Part shown: piece after piece, positions 46,557-58,081 of the stretch
Position numbering within the stretch: position 1 is the first letter of the stretch
Layout of the letters: every line of letters starts with the position of its first letter
Origin: Agrocybe praecox
Taxonomy: Eukaryota; Basidiomycota; Agaricomycetes; Agaricales; Agrocybaceae
DNA: 64,000 nt
Direction: 5' to 3'
Assembly: GCA_964017145.1 (NCBI GenBank)
Contig: OZ024842.1
Span: forward strand, 4,556,286 to 4,620,285
The notes under the pieces: model-generated
What the model was told of the DNA's origin: nothing
The model's input: only the letters and a program-made list of their open reading frames with translations
The model's database searches: none
Position numbers and translations under genes: made by a program

Positions 46557-46874
46557 CGCACTCACTAGGCTGCACCTACCATCATATTAGCAGCTGGGTG
46601 CACATCAATGTAGAACCACCAGGCCACAATAAGGCCTTCAAAGAGACAAACCCAACCCTGTCCTCCTTCTTAACAGAGGAGTCCAAAACGGCGTTTCTAT
46701 GCCGGGATGAGGAGGGAGCGAGTGCTCGTGGCACGCCGTCCTCATTGCTGAAACTCGCTGGAAGGAGACCCTTAGACGGGCATAGGGGCCCAATAGCTGT
46801 AGACAAGAAGTGCTAATGTCGATTATAGAGTACTCTGCTAGACAATAAAATACACACCAAAAAAAAAAAAAAAA
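46557..46874 (+). mobile_element. Poly(A)-tailed retro-insertion (5'-truncated LINE or SINE-like)
   Basis: A ~318 bp insert is bounded by an exact 14 bp direct repeat and ends in a run of about 17 A preceded by AATAAAATACACACC. These are the marks of target-primed reverse transcription. It holds a 72-codon frame (46598-46816; SFLTEESKTAFLCRDEEGAS, then KLAGRRPLD) ending shortly before the tail, so it may be the 3' end of a LINE ORF2. A retro-copied cellular transcript is also possible. No reverse-transcriptase motif is present in this short piece. Confidence 0.8.
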
Positions 46875-46888
46875 ATGACCACCTCCTT

Positions 46889-47911
46889 TCTTGAAACAGT
46901 GCCCAATACGTTTTTATGTTGATATTACGTTAGGAAGCTTCCGTATTGTCAGCATGTTCTCGCTCTTTGACGACGATAAGTCCTTTATTTAAGTTGTAGT
47001 TGTGGACCTCAATCCTGCTTTTTGAAAGTCACTCACCGACGATCTTTGATCCACGATTTCTGTGTCTGTTCAACTTTCAACCGCAGTCCGCAGTCCGGTA
47101 TATCATGATCGACGATATATATCTGAAGTCCGCATTGAGGGTAGAGGTGCAAGGAGAGAGGCCGCGACCCAGGTGAATATGCAATCTTTTTCTTCATTCG
47201 ACGATGATGAGACAGTTTGTCGAGGCGCCTGCAATTTCTGGCTACCTATAATCATCGTCATGGTCCAACGCTCCGGGTGGCCACGATTCTGGAGGCAATC
47301 GAAGTGAAGTTGAACAAAGGCACTCGACGTTGAATTGGATCGCACTCTTTTCGATTTATGAACATCTTGTATCTCCGTGTATGAACAGATTAAAAGGCCG
47401 CATCGGCTCCATGATCATGCTAGTATGATGCTCAATCCTGTTGCTTTCCTCGAGAATTGGGGCGGAAAATAGGTGCTTTTCTACTCCGTACTGCGTGGGT
47501 GTTCGCATCGTGGTTGATGTTAATTTTGCGGTATGAATAGATGGATGGATGGTGGTGGAATAGCAATGTACCTGCTCAAAATTGGAAACTGATTAACTTA
47601 CAGTCGCCGATCTAAGTTGTCGTTCTTAAAGACACCACAGCGGACAAAGGTGCATTATAGAAATCAGTTCATTCAAATTTCAATGTAGTGCCACGGATAC
47701 TGGAAGAGGACCAGGAAAAGATGAAAGCGAGATGTCATGCAGTAACCCAGACAAACCAATCATTGTCTTCAAGGTCCGTAAAGCTGTTTTCGATGTGTCG
47801 GCATCCTCTCTGGTCATCAAAAGTTACGTACGAGAATTATGATCGATCTCACCCAGTACAACAAAGTAGTAGCAATAAAGTTCGACCATAACGGAGAGAC
47901 CAATGCGCGAT
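46889..47911. other. Intergenic, no gene recognised
   Basis: Short overlapping frames only. Confidence 0.4.
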
Positions 47912-48821
47912 GGCCGTCAATTGGGCAAATTCGTTGACGCAAATTCGATAACAGAAGACTGCTTGAACGTCCCACCATTAAAGTTGTCGTTGATTTTCAA
48001 AATCAGGAAGATCCATTGCCGGCCATTGGTCAGAGCTCCTCGGATGATGTGTTTCCTATGGAAAGAAAAAGAAAGTTAGGAAGCAAAAACCCATATAGAC
48101 TCGCGTAGGATTCGTATACTCGACGTATTTTGCACAAGCATACATCTGACGTATCGCCTGAGGTATATCGCGCGCGATAGTTGTCGACTTGGCTTGCACG
48201 ATAAAAAATGTTGTGGAAGTTAGATCAGTTTGGATGTACGTCTTAAGGATGCTCAAGGTTGTTGTATCGAGTAATCCAGCTAAAAGGAACAAAACAATGA
48301 ACTGATGGGTGTGAGAGAAAGCGAGCGAGACTAACATTTCGTTTTGCTAGCACGGCTATGTAAACAGGAAGCCTCGAAGGGTCGGCCATCGTGGACGTAA
48401 TTCGGTGTTCCATGTTGATATTGAGCACCAAGCGCTTTGTTTTAGTTAGCATATCACACAAACGAAAACAGAACGCATCAATCCACGTACGAGCACTTTT
48501 GTTGCTCTAAGACAACTCTGATGATGAGAAGGGCATGCCCCAGATTGAGGTCAGCAACAACACACATACCACGTCAGGTGGAGGAATAAAGTTCTCCGAT
48601 AACTCCGAATGACTATAGAAACCTTCCGAAGACCAAAGGTCGCCCACGCCGAGGGAGGTGCTCGCCGCGCTCTCAAAATTTGGGTGTGGGTGAAGAAAAC
48701 TATTGAGGGTGATATTTAACTCGTCAGCTAATTCGTCCGCTTTATATACGTTGTCCGGACTGGAGGATGGGAGAGGCTGGAGGGACTGAGCAAACGGAAG
48801 AGACCGTGAATTGGGAGACAT
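47912..48821 (-). pseudogene. Decayed gene of a PD-(D/E)XK-like fungal protein family
   Basis: Four exon-like blocks are read on the minus strand: 48570-48821 (MSPNSRSLPFAQSLQPLPSS...), 48336-48506 (SNKSARTWIDAFCFRLCDML...), about 48120-48279 (SILKTYIQTDLTSTTFFIVQAKSTTIARDIPQA...) and about 47912-48055 (RGALTNGRQWIFLILKINDN). The segment FFIVQAKS followed by DIPQAIRQMYACAKY, then GALTNGRQWIFLI, resembles the core of restriction-nuclease-fold proteins common in Agaricomycetes. Exons 1 and 2 join in phase. The joins 2-3 and 3-4 are out of phase with every splice site I can find, so a frameshifted pseudogene is the best reading. The family name is from motif memory. Confidence 0.5.
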
Positions 48822-49345
48822 ATATGGGGCGTAGGAAGCATCAGTGATTGTGACTGAGAGAGATCGTGCTGGCCTATGCCCAGAAGTTCTTTCGAGTCTC
48901 CTACATTATGTTTTGTAATTGTAACCTTGAAGCGATGAAGGTTGGAGTGAACTACTTACTGTTAGAGACAGAGAATTTGGGTTTCTTAGGTAGAGGCCAG
49001 GATGACATAGGACAGGATGACATAAGAAAGTAACATAACCCAATACGGATATATGATTAGTTTGCCGGTTAGGAACAGGCGGATCGATCGGATCGGGCAG
49101 CGAACGGGGAGTGCCGCAGTGTGTGCATCTGTGTGCATTGCGTCTTCCAATTCCAATTTCCCACTCAAGTCACCAGGGACGTTACCACCACCACCACCCA
49201 CCATCACCGACAAGGAGCAGCTGGGCCGCTACGAGCTCAAGTTGGCGTTATAACAGCGGGGTCTTTGACGTAACCACGAACGATAGCGACACACATACAC
49301 ATCGAACCATATACCACGCAGCTGACGACGACGCGGCCGACGACG
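48822..49345. other. Promoter region of the G-alpha gene
   Basis: No gene was seen. The tandem GATGACATAGGACAG / GATGACATAAGA motif lies at 49002-49027. Confidence 0.4.
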
Positions 49346-51510
49346 ATGGGCGCATGCATGTCAAAGGACGACCAGGGGCAGAAGGAGCATTCCGACCAGA
49401 TCGATAGGCAGCTCGAGGAGGATTCCAAGCGGTTCAAGAGGGAATGTAAAATCCTCTTACTGGGTGCGTCGCTGTCTTTTCCCTTTATATTTCGAAAGGA
49501 TGACCTCCTTCGCAGGCTCTGGTGAATCAGGCAAATCCACCATCGTGAAACAAATGAAGATCATACACCAGGATGGATTCAAGCCTGAGGAGCTGGACGA
49601 GTACAGACCGGTAATATACAAGAACGTATTGGATTCAGCGCAGCAGGTTATCATTTATATGAAGAAAATCGGTCTGGAATGCGTCGAATATTCGAATAGG
49701 GTCTGTGTCTATCCATTCTCCTCATACCCCTCACGCTAACCCTCCCATTAGGCCTTGGCAGAAAAAGTACTCGACTACCGCCTCGACTCCTCCAGCGCCT
49801 CGCACAACTTTACATCCTCATCATCTTATCCACAGAGCAACACCGCAAACGGCACCCTCACCACCTCATCCTCCTACCCACAAAACTCTCACAACCAAAA
49901 CACACCTTACTTCTCACCAGAAATCGCTGAAGCGATCCACCAGCTATGGAAAGACCCCATCATACCCAAGATCATGGACGACCATTCGAGTCATTTTTAT
50001 TTGATGGATTCGGCGGCTTAGTGAGGATTTCTTTCTATGATTATCTTTTCGCTGCCCTATCGTCTAAACAAAAAACAGCTTCTTCTCAGAAGTCCTCCGC
50101 ATCGGTTCACCAGGCTATAGGCCCAACGAAACAGATGTCCTCCGTGCGCGCCAGAAAAGTGTAGGCATCAAGGAGACGAGGTTTTCTATGGATACATTAT
50201 CGTGCGTATTCCTTTCTTTTCCTTTGTTTCTTTTCTTCTCTTTCTATATTCGTCGGTTTGCGTTGGTCCGGTCTTTTCTTTTCTTTTTCTGTTGTGAACC
50301 GAGGCAGGCCGGCGGTAGCATGAGCAGCGGAAGTAGGCGGAAAGGAGGAGCATGAAGAGGAAGGGGTGCTGCATAAGCTTCAGAAGCAGATGCAAGGTTA
50401 CGAGCAGCGCGAACAGGAGCTGGCGGCGGTGTTTGAGTTTCGAAATCTTTATTTTCATTTTTATTTTATTCGCTTTTTCTTTTATTTTTTACATTCGCTT
50501 TATTCTTCGATGATTGTCTCGCCCTCGCCTCCGTTTGCGGGGGCACACATCCAATCTGCCCAACAACACCCTAAGCCTCGGGAACACACAACGCTCGCCC
50601 GAGCCTTCCTTGCACATCCTCAGAGCCTGAATTTCAATTTCCTTTGGGCTCGGAGAATTGTTCGACTTGTTGACGTGTTGCTGTCCATGTCGAACGTTGA
50701 CGTGGTGACGGAGGTGGTGGGGGTGAACTGCTGACGCGAACGTCGTGATGACTAACTGGACTGATTGTGCCTCCTAATTGCTATTTCATGGTTCTGGGGC
50801 GTCGTCCTATTTTTATTCACTTGTTATTTTAACGAAAAACCAAATACAAACGCTAATCCACCTTCCTTCTTCCAGAATACACATGTTCGACGTCGGTGGC
50901 CAACGCTCAGAAAGGAAGAAATGGATTCACTGTTTCGAGTCTGTTACTTCGATTATCTTTTGTACGGCGTTGAGCGAGTATGATCAGGTTCTGTTGGAAG
51001 AGAAGACCCAGGTGGGTGTTTCTCTTTTTGCGAGGAGGTCGTCGGACTGATGATAAATATAGAACCGAATGCTAGAATCCCTGGTCCTCTTCGAGTCCGT
51101 CATCAACTCGCGGTGGTTCCTACGGACGTCAATAATTCTGTTCTTGAACAAGATCGACGTCTTTAAAAACAAGTTGCCCAAGGTACGTGCCCCTTTCTTC
51201 TTATAGTCCTTCGTATCTGACGACACGATGATACCAGGTTCCTCTAGAACGATATTTCCCCGAATACGCTGGTGGGCCGGACATAAACAAGGCTGCGAAG
51301 TATATCCTATGGAAGTTCATGCAGGCGAACAGGGCGAGGCTGAGCGTATACCCACAGTACGCAGTTCTTTCTTCTCCTTTCGCATTCGGTGCTCATTTAA
51401 TCTTCTTTAGTTTAACACAAGCGACAGATACGACGAATATCCGGCTAGTATTCGCGGCAGTGAAAGAAACGATACTACAAAATGCGCTGAAAGACTCTGG
51501 GATCCTGTAA
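49346..51510 (+). CDS. Heterotrimeric G-protein alpha subunit (389 aa)
   Basis: Eight exons: 49346-49463, 49516-49700, 49752-50020, 50079-50201, 50876-51011, 51063-51182, 51238-51356 and 51411-51510, all in phase. It starts MGACMSKDD, with Gly2 and Cys4 as myristoylation and palmitoylation sites. Nucleotide motifs are GSGESGKST (P-loop), [12 protein letters not shown] (switch I), [13 protein letters not shown] (switch II), [11 protein letters not shown] (NKxD) and TQATDTTNI (TCAT-like). A Ser/Asn-rich insert of about 40 residues lies in the helical domain near residue 110-150. The C-terminus is LKDSGIL, without the Cys at position -4 that is the pertussis toxin target in Gi proteins. It relays receptor signals at the plasma membrane. 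The fungal subgroup is not assigned. Confidence 0.95.
50202..50875 (+). other. Unusually long G-alpha intron 4 (674 bp)
   Basis: The donor GTGCGT and acceptor TTCCAG are normal and join codons in phase. The intron is about ten times longer than its neighbours (51-64 bp). It includes a purine-rich stretch (50300-50440) that can be read as a short charged helix, and a GC-rich block (50510-50740). Confidence 0.7.
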
Positions 51511-51969
51511 CGACAACAAAACGGAGGTCTCTGCCTTTCCCCCCCTTCCATCCGTTTCTCTTCATTTCGCTACCTCTTTTTACTCCCCACGCTACCACCG
51601 CCACCGCCACCACTACCCGCAGCATCTACAGTCGTCGTCAGCATCATTATTCCATAGCCAGCATTTCTTCCCTCCAGCATCACTAATCAATGTCAATAAC
51701 AATATCAGCATCGTCGTCGTCATCTTTATTATTGGAATTCCGCCCTTGTGCTCTCATTTTTCTTCATTCATCGACATCTTTTTACCCTCCGCCTAGGTCG
51801 ATCGGGATTGGATTGATCCTGAGCGGACGAGTCGATTCTACGTATAGATTCTTTTTCTCCCTCCGTCTCCGAGCCCTCCCCTCCACGGTTTTCAATTTCG
51901 ATATTCATTTCTTCCTTAGTTTCTTCTTGGTGAGTTCGTTGTCCTTTGTTTCGTTTTACGATTTTGTCT

Positions 51970-52001
<32 letters not shown>

Positions 52002-54501
52002 CTCTATTTATCTCCCTTCACCTTGGAATTTATTCCGTACTTGCACACGTTCGAGGTTTAAGCTTGAACCCCCTCGTGCTTGTTCTTATTCGTCTATCAC
52101 GTACGTTTCGCCGCCGCACAGCCTTTGTATTTTTACGCATGTGTGCGGGCCCCTTCGCCCCTGTGTGGAAAAATCTCCAAGCGGCGATCTTTATTCTTAT
52201 TCTTATTTTTGTTCTATGATGGGATATGTGTTTTATCACGACGTTTCCTTGATTTCACTGTTTAATTGGGTTTTGCGTTTGTTTACCGATTAATTCGTGT
52301 GTTCTGTTTTGCTTGCGGTCTCGTCTCTTTTGGGAAATTGACTTCGACGCGACGTGGCTCTTTCTTTCTTTCATTGGATTGTTTTTGATGAGTGATTATA
52401 CTTTTCTTTTTGGATTATTTGGTCCTCGGTCGTATACTTGCCTACTTATTGACCGGTCTTTTTTCTTCTTTTGGAATAGGTCTTCATCCCATCTCGCCTT
52501 CCGTCGCTCGATCATCGAATCACCAATCAAATATGAATACTACCTACCTACTATCACATCATTATGACTATCGTCGTCCTCGTCATCACCTCATTACTTG
52601 GCAGCACATCCTCTATACTCCCTTTTTGTGGAGCTCCCCTTGCCATCCCTCCCCCACGACCAACGAACGAATGAATACACTCGTCCGACGTCCGACCGGC
52701 GTCCTTGTACTTTTTTTTTTTTTAGCAGTAACACTTTTTTAATAAGAAACACGAACAAATAAAACTCCGAAACGCTTCAGAACCAGAACCGGCCGCCGTG
52801 GTTGTTATTCCCGTTTCCCGACGTACCACGACCCTGTTAATCGAATGCGAGGTTAGGGACGCAGATTCGAGTGTCCATTTTTGATGGGTCGGCCCTGAAT
52901 TAATTTGGACGTTTGTCATTGTGTCCATATCTTGGTTTTGGTTTAGTTTCTAATCTTGGTGACTGGTCCCCGGAGGCGGCCTTATCCATGTCATTGCGTC
53001 CCTTGTCGGTTAGGTTCTTCGGCTTGATTGGAAGGTCATCGCCTGTCTTGTGGTGTATGGATCATCGACTCGACTGGACGTGCGCGCACCCGCTGTCGTC
53101 GATGTTGTGCTTTACAACCCGGTTTGGTCCAGTGTGCTTGTTGGGGAACTACGACTCGACCTCGATGCAATACGTATCTACATGCGTACAACTTTTTTGG
53201 GATTTCCTTTCTATGTGACCCGGGCCCATCGGACGGATTCCAACACGTTCTTTGGACGACACGACTACGACGATGGATCCGGAGCTGCCTGGCGCGTGGA
53301 GACTGGGAACTGCAATGACTTGTGATAGATGCCATTGAATTGACGGTCGGTCGCAAACGGACTGGTCGTTTCCCTCATCTTGGGCAACGAACGACGACAT
53401 GGGATTTTGCCACTGCGGTTACTGTCAGTGTCACTTTCCTGACATAGATGCTGTCTCGAGGTCTAGACCACGTTCGGCATTCGACGTGGAGTACCTATGT
53501 GTATATTAAAAACAAACATGCACACGCACATATATTATGTCACCGAGGCGCACGAGACTCCCGACCCCGGGGACATATTTTGGGATTGTCGCAGTCTCGG
53601 ACTTGTCCGCAGATAGATGGATTAAATTGGAACGAGTCCTTTTTTGGACTTTCTGGTGTTAGTGTGGTGGTAATGGGGACCGCTTCAGTTTGGCATGGTG
53701 AACAACTAAGCTGGTTTAGCGGGACGATGTCGATGACGGCGACGACTACGGACGACTGAGAAGCAACGATTTAGATCATAGGCCCGTACGACGACTCTCG
53801 CGGGTATGCGTGTGTATCCCATACGCAAAGCATCGCAACGCAACGCCTCTTACAACGTCTCAAAAATGAATGGACTCCTTCGTGGATGGAAGGATGTGTA
53901 AATTATAATCCATCGGTTTGTTTTTCGTCCTTTTTTCCTTCATTTTACCCCTCTTTCGCTATGTACTTTAAATACCGCTCCATCCTCCTTCATCGGCGCA
54001 TGCCTTCAACCTATCCACCGCCGAACATATATTGTCTATCTATTCTCGTTCACCCATCCCACGAATGTTCTCCCTTTTCATTAGTATACATCCATCTACG
54101 ACCCTACGAACATTTATTATATAGTTGTACCACCACCTGTTTGTTTTGTTTGCTTTTTTACTTCGTTTTGTCATCTTTTTATCCACCACTATGTGTTCAC
54201 GTAGCGTTATTACATCCATACGTATAACGAGGAATTGAGTGATATTTTTTGTGTTCGGCGATTTCGACGTTTGTCATGTGCCGTAAGATATTTTAGGAGA
54301 ATTTGGCATAAAAGACTGGGCGCCTAAGTATAAAGGGAACCAAGACTTGAATATTCTCACATCGTAAATAGCATTGCCATTGTCTATAACAAATCTAGAC
54401 AAGTACCAGGGATACATCCGTCTTATCCAGGACGTTCGTCGAAATCCCACCTTCTCAATTCAGCTTATTGGATGTGCAACATTCTCATCGTAGGTTATGT
54501 T
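51511..54501. other. Long 3' flank and intergenic region, no gene recognised
   Basis: Pyrimidine-rich on the plus strand from 51520 to 52700, with a TTA microsatellite at 51975-52001 and a T run near 52712-52724. Frames at 52900-53760 show no family features. Confidence 0.4.
51975..52001. repeat. TTA microsatellite
   Basis: About nine tandem TTA/ATT units. Confidence 0.9.
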
Positions 54502-54612
54502 ATGATCAAACAGTCGTTTAAGAAAATAAATTGTTTAAACGACTGTTTAAGATTTTCCGTTGTTTAAACGGAATTCTATCCGAAAGGCAGTTGTTTAATC
54601 GAAACAGAGTGG
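54502..54612 (-). repeat. TTTAAAC-rich repeat, copy 2 (inverted relative to copy 1)
   Basis: The reverse complement reads CTGTTTCGATTAAACAACTG, CCGTTTAAACAACGG and CGTTTAAACAATTTATTTTC and matches 33895-34018 along its length. Confidence 0.75.
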
Positions 54613-54633
54613 GTTACGGGGAAATATGCCCTG

Positions 54634-54915
54634 ATGTGGACGTTGCTAATTGAGTTTTCAGGTGAGCGCCAAAGGCTTGTCTATACCTTGAAGTGCGCAC
54701 ATCCTGATGGAACCAACCAGGAGGAAGTGGTTTTGCTCCAAGATTCTGGGAATGAATCTATGTTACCTGCAGTCAAAGAACAATTCAAAATCACGCGAGA
54801 CTACTTCGGCGATGCGACTCCGCGCGAGAGATATCAGACATTTAACATTTTAAATTTTAACCGTCATGTTTACTCTACTGTATTAGCATCGCACAGGAAC
54901 CATGTGGATATTTGA
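54634..54915 (+). other. Unassigned open frame, possible gene fragment
   Basis: The frame after an acceptor-like TTTTCAG encodes GERQRLVYTLKCAHPDGTNQ and later FKITRDYFGDATPRERYQTF, a protein-like composition without a recognised family. It adjoins the TTTAAAC repeat and may be a remnant carried with it. Confidence 0.3.
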
Positions 54916-55188
54916 AACAGAGCACCAGAGATATCTGAATGTAGATTAAAAGGCCCATGTGAAGTATTTTCGGAGATTCTTATAGATTATTGATGAATAA
55001 CATACCATAAGCCCTGGAATGTATCTTATAAGATACTAGACGTGAACCTGCGCGTTTAAAGTCGTCGGCTCCAACTTCGAACTTTTACTTCTACTGGAAA
55101 CTAACCAATTCGTCAGCTACCTTCCCGCAGATCCGACCGAGCTCCGAGTCTCAGCATTCACAACACCCTATAATCATTTAGTTCCAAG

Positions 55189-55503
55189 ATGGGTGTACAG
55201 CCGAAAGACGGTACTATCAATATTCACAACGAAGAAATCTACCTCAGCTTCAAATATGAGGGCCGGGAGCTCGTATTCAACGGAAATTTCACTCACAACA
55301 CCGATCTCAACATCGCACTCAGTGACGGAATTCTCACCGAGGTCGTGCCGGAGGACCTGGGGTCTATGCATTTCATAGGCTCCCTCGGACCGTCCGTGAT
55401 TGAGCTGAACAGCGACGATGGCAAAGTCCTCCTGAGAGCACAGCTATCTCAACTATTTGCAGGCCGCGATGCCGAGAGCTCTGGAAATTGGGTTTTGGAG
55501 TGA
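55189..55503 (+). CDS. Small beta-rich protein, family member 3 (104 aa, divergent)
   Basis: Intronless ORF, acidic, with no signal peptide. It keeps the family layout: an opening I-N-I-H strand, IYLSFKYEGRELVFNGNF (corresponding to ISTSFIHG...YRFEGSF in member 1), an E-x-x-x-x-x-L-G-S-M-H-F-I-G-S-L segment, PSVIELNSDDGKVLLRAQ (corresponding to DSIVLTF...MKIEIIF) and a SGNWVLE end where members 1 and 2 have SGTWRVQ and TGTWRIEG. Identity is low but the strand order and length agree. A conserved TATA box like those of members 1 and 2 was not seen. Confidence 0.7.
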   Translation: MGVQPKDGTINIHNEEIYLSFKYEGRELVFNGNFTHNTDLNIALSDGILTEVVPEDLGSMHFIGSLGPSVIELNSDDGKVLLRAQLSQLFAGRDAESSGNWVLE

Positions 55504-55974
55504 GGATGCTGGTGAGTTTGATTATGTATACATCTGAACGACTGTTCTGAACTTCCCATATATCTCTAGCAGGAATCGGATCATCAACGATGGACGTGGA
55601 CCTTATTGATGAATGGGGCTAGCAGGTGAGACGCTAGCGAAGAACGTTGGGATGGATGAACAAGTCGAGGACGCGAAGCTGCTTATCTGACGTTTTACGT
55701 GCTTCGTGCAGCAATTCAGCTGTCGTAAAGACAATCCTGAAGGTCTGAGCATGGAAGCTTGGAGGGTCTGATTCCACATCCGTGCAAACGCATTCTAAAT
55801 CAGCTTTTTATAGACGAAGCCTCCGTCCAGCGCCTAATGGCATGACCTCCATCTGCACAGGCGCTTGGGAGAATCAACAAAAATTATCATTCAAACAGCC
55901 TTCCGACATGGACTACTTACATAGTACATACCAATAATCAATTTGGACTATCCAACCCAACCTCGCCTCACAAA
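55504..55974. other. Intergenic, no gene recognised
   Basis: Spacer between convergent genes. Confidence 0.4.
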
Positions 55975-56835
55975 TCATAGCACCCCAACACCAAATACCC
56001 ATCCACCAAGCAGCGAGCAAACACCCAGCATCGCCAAGATATGTGCACCGCCGAATGCGAGGCTAATATTACCCCTAGTGCTCGCGGCACCAGAATCACT
56101 CCCCACTGCATTCGAGGTCTGCGGATCACCGACGACGACAGTTTGTACAACGATAACCGTGCTACTGCTGTCGGCGAATGTTGGAAGTGGAGAAGTGAGT
56201 TGATTCGTAATACTGCTTTCTGTGGTGATGGACGTGGTACTTGAAAGTGCGGTATCGGTGCTGGAAGACGACGTAAGTGATACGGAGGAAGAAGTCGCGG
56301 AAAGGGATGATAGAGCGGTGGTACCAGTTCCCGCTGAGCTCGACGTTTGGGTGATAGTGGACGATCCGGTGCTGCTCGGAGATATTGAACTTTGAGATGT
56401 GGAAGTAGACGCTGTAGATGAGCTCGCCGGAACTAGTTAGGAAGGTTGACTTATCAAAACCAAGAAGATATAAAACGCGAACCGAGAATGCACTCACAAT
56501 TGACACACATCGCCGTCAGAATGCTTTCCGTGGAGTTCTTATCTTGGGGTGTACACAACCTGCTTGCGCAGTTGACGGTGGCACTTTGGAATAGTGGATG
56601 AGCGCAAAGGCACGCTGCGTCGTTCCTATCAAATATGGAAAGGTTCCAAAACCATCAGCCGGACAGAACTGGGAGCTGAAATGAGCCAAACGCACAACGT
56701 ACACCCTGAAGCGACAGCAGCTGTCGCAGCACACAGCGCTGCACAAGGGGGGAGGTCATCCGGAGTTGCCTGGCCTTGTGCCACGACGAAGGATGTTGAC
56801 ACGAAGGACGCGAGAAAAATAATACGATGAAGCAT
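55975..56835 (-). CDS. CFEM-domain GPI-type surface protein 2 (241 aa)
   Basis: Exons 56696-56835, 56498-56625 and 55975-56432 with introns of 70 and 65 bp. I placed the first donor at GTGCGT because it restores frame and the cysteine spacing. The signal peptide MLHRIIFLASFVSTSFVVAQ is followed by a CFEM domain with eight cysteines: PPCAALCAATAAVASGC, NDAACLC, VNCASRLC and AMC. Then comes a Ser/Thr-rich stalk, the segment STVIVVQTVVVGDPQTSNAV and a hydrophobic tail (MLGVCSLLGGWVFGVGVL) for GPI attachment. The three-exon plan, with introns at the same CFEM positions, matches the gene at 21010-21888, so the two are paralogues. Wall or plasma-membrane location is inferred. Confidence 0.87.
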
Positions 56836-58081
56836 ATTGAATGTGGTGTCAATGTTGGGAGGAGGATAATCTGTGTATCAAACATTGTTCACTTTGGCGA
56901 TTATACAACGGGACACGGGTAAGAAAACGCACCTCGAATTTATTGACCTCTGCAACGACTCCTGGCTAAAGCTAGTCCGACAATCCTATACCTCGAGGAC
57001 TGCGTCACTGAGATATGGCTCCTAACAAAGTGAAATGTATCTTGCTGGGGTAAAGGTAACGTTTACGTCGTCTCCAGGATGTGAAGGCAGGGTACAAACA
57101 GCGAGAATGGGCACATTGGCTATGATGGAGTTTCGAATGCTTATCATGTGGCTAATGTATGGAACATGTGGTGTGTCAACGACCCCACAGTCCATACATT
57201 CCCATCCGTACACGCTAATCGCACTAAGTCTACTGTCTAGAAGCCTGATCTCAACTCGGATGGAATGAAACTGAAAGTTGGCTCTGCAAGGTATTGAACC
57301 TCGAAGACCTGGACGTTGGAGGAGACTCGAAAACGATCAAAATGATTAAGTATGGAAAAATGATTGTCCCACTCCTATTTTGTTGTTGTCGTTATGTTGG
57401 GGACATGGAATGCCTCGCCCTCTTGACAAAGCTTGACAAACACTATGCCACGGGGTTCGGACCGTTGAGTCGTGCCGTCGTCACGGCCAGGGGAGTAATG
57501 ATAAGATTAGATAAACTGTCCCATTTATGTGTACGTTGTATGGGAGTGCCACAGGAATGTCAATACGTGTGCGCATTGCTACGGCCTAAGGCATTTCATC
57601 GTTGAACCAGTTTTTGAGTGGTATAGCGCGTCGCTGACTTGGGAGCCAACTTGAATCATTTATAAATCAATTATAAATACGGCCTTCAGAACTCTTCATT
57701 CAGTAAATACCTGGCGGGTCCACAGTTATGCCAGTAGTCTCAACGCTTCGCCGCTCTTGGAAGACACCTATCAATAATCTAGCAGGCGATATAATAGGGA
57801 AAATATTTATGATCATGGCGGGCCATCTTAAAATAGATCACTAAACCGACATATTTCCGCGGTTTTTTTGACGTCTAAATTCATTGACTTACATTCTACT
57901 AATTTACATGAAGTTAGGAAGGTGCTACAGTACCTCATAGATGAGGAATAAAAATTTATCACAAAAAAAAAAAGTGATCAAAAAAAAAACTCGCTGTGGG
58001 ATTTTTGGTGCAAACGGCGCATCATAGAGGTGCTGTGGGCCTTGAGAAAAGGGGGTTATTATATCCTGTACCATATATATA
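56836..58081. other. Intergenic, no gene recognised
   Basis: The frame at 57294-57605 has no recognisable features. A and T runs lie near 57961-57990. Confidence 0.4.

Noticed and set aside
51690..52567. Several overlapping plus-strand frames of 60-123 codons
   Set aside because: Low-complexity Tyr/Phe/Ser/Leu readings of a pyrimidine-rich 3' flank, including a TTA microsatellite; no supporting features.
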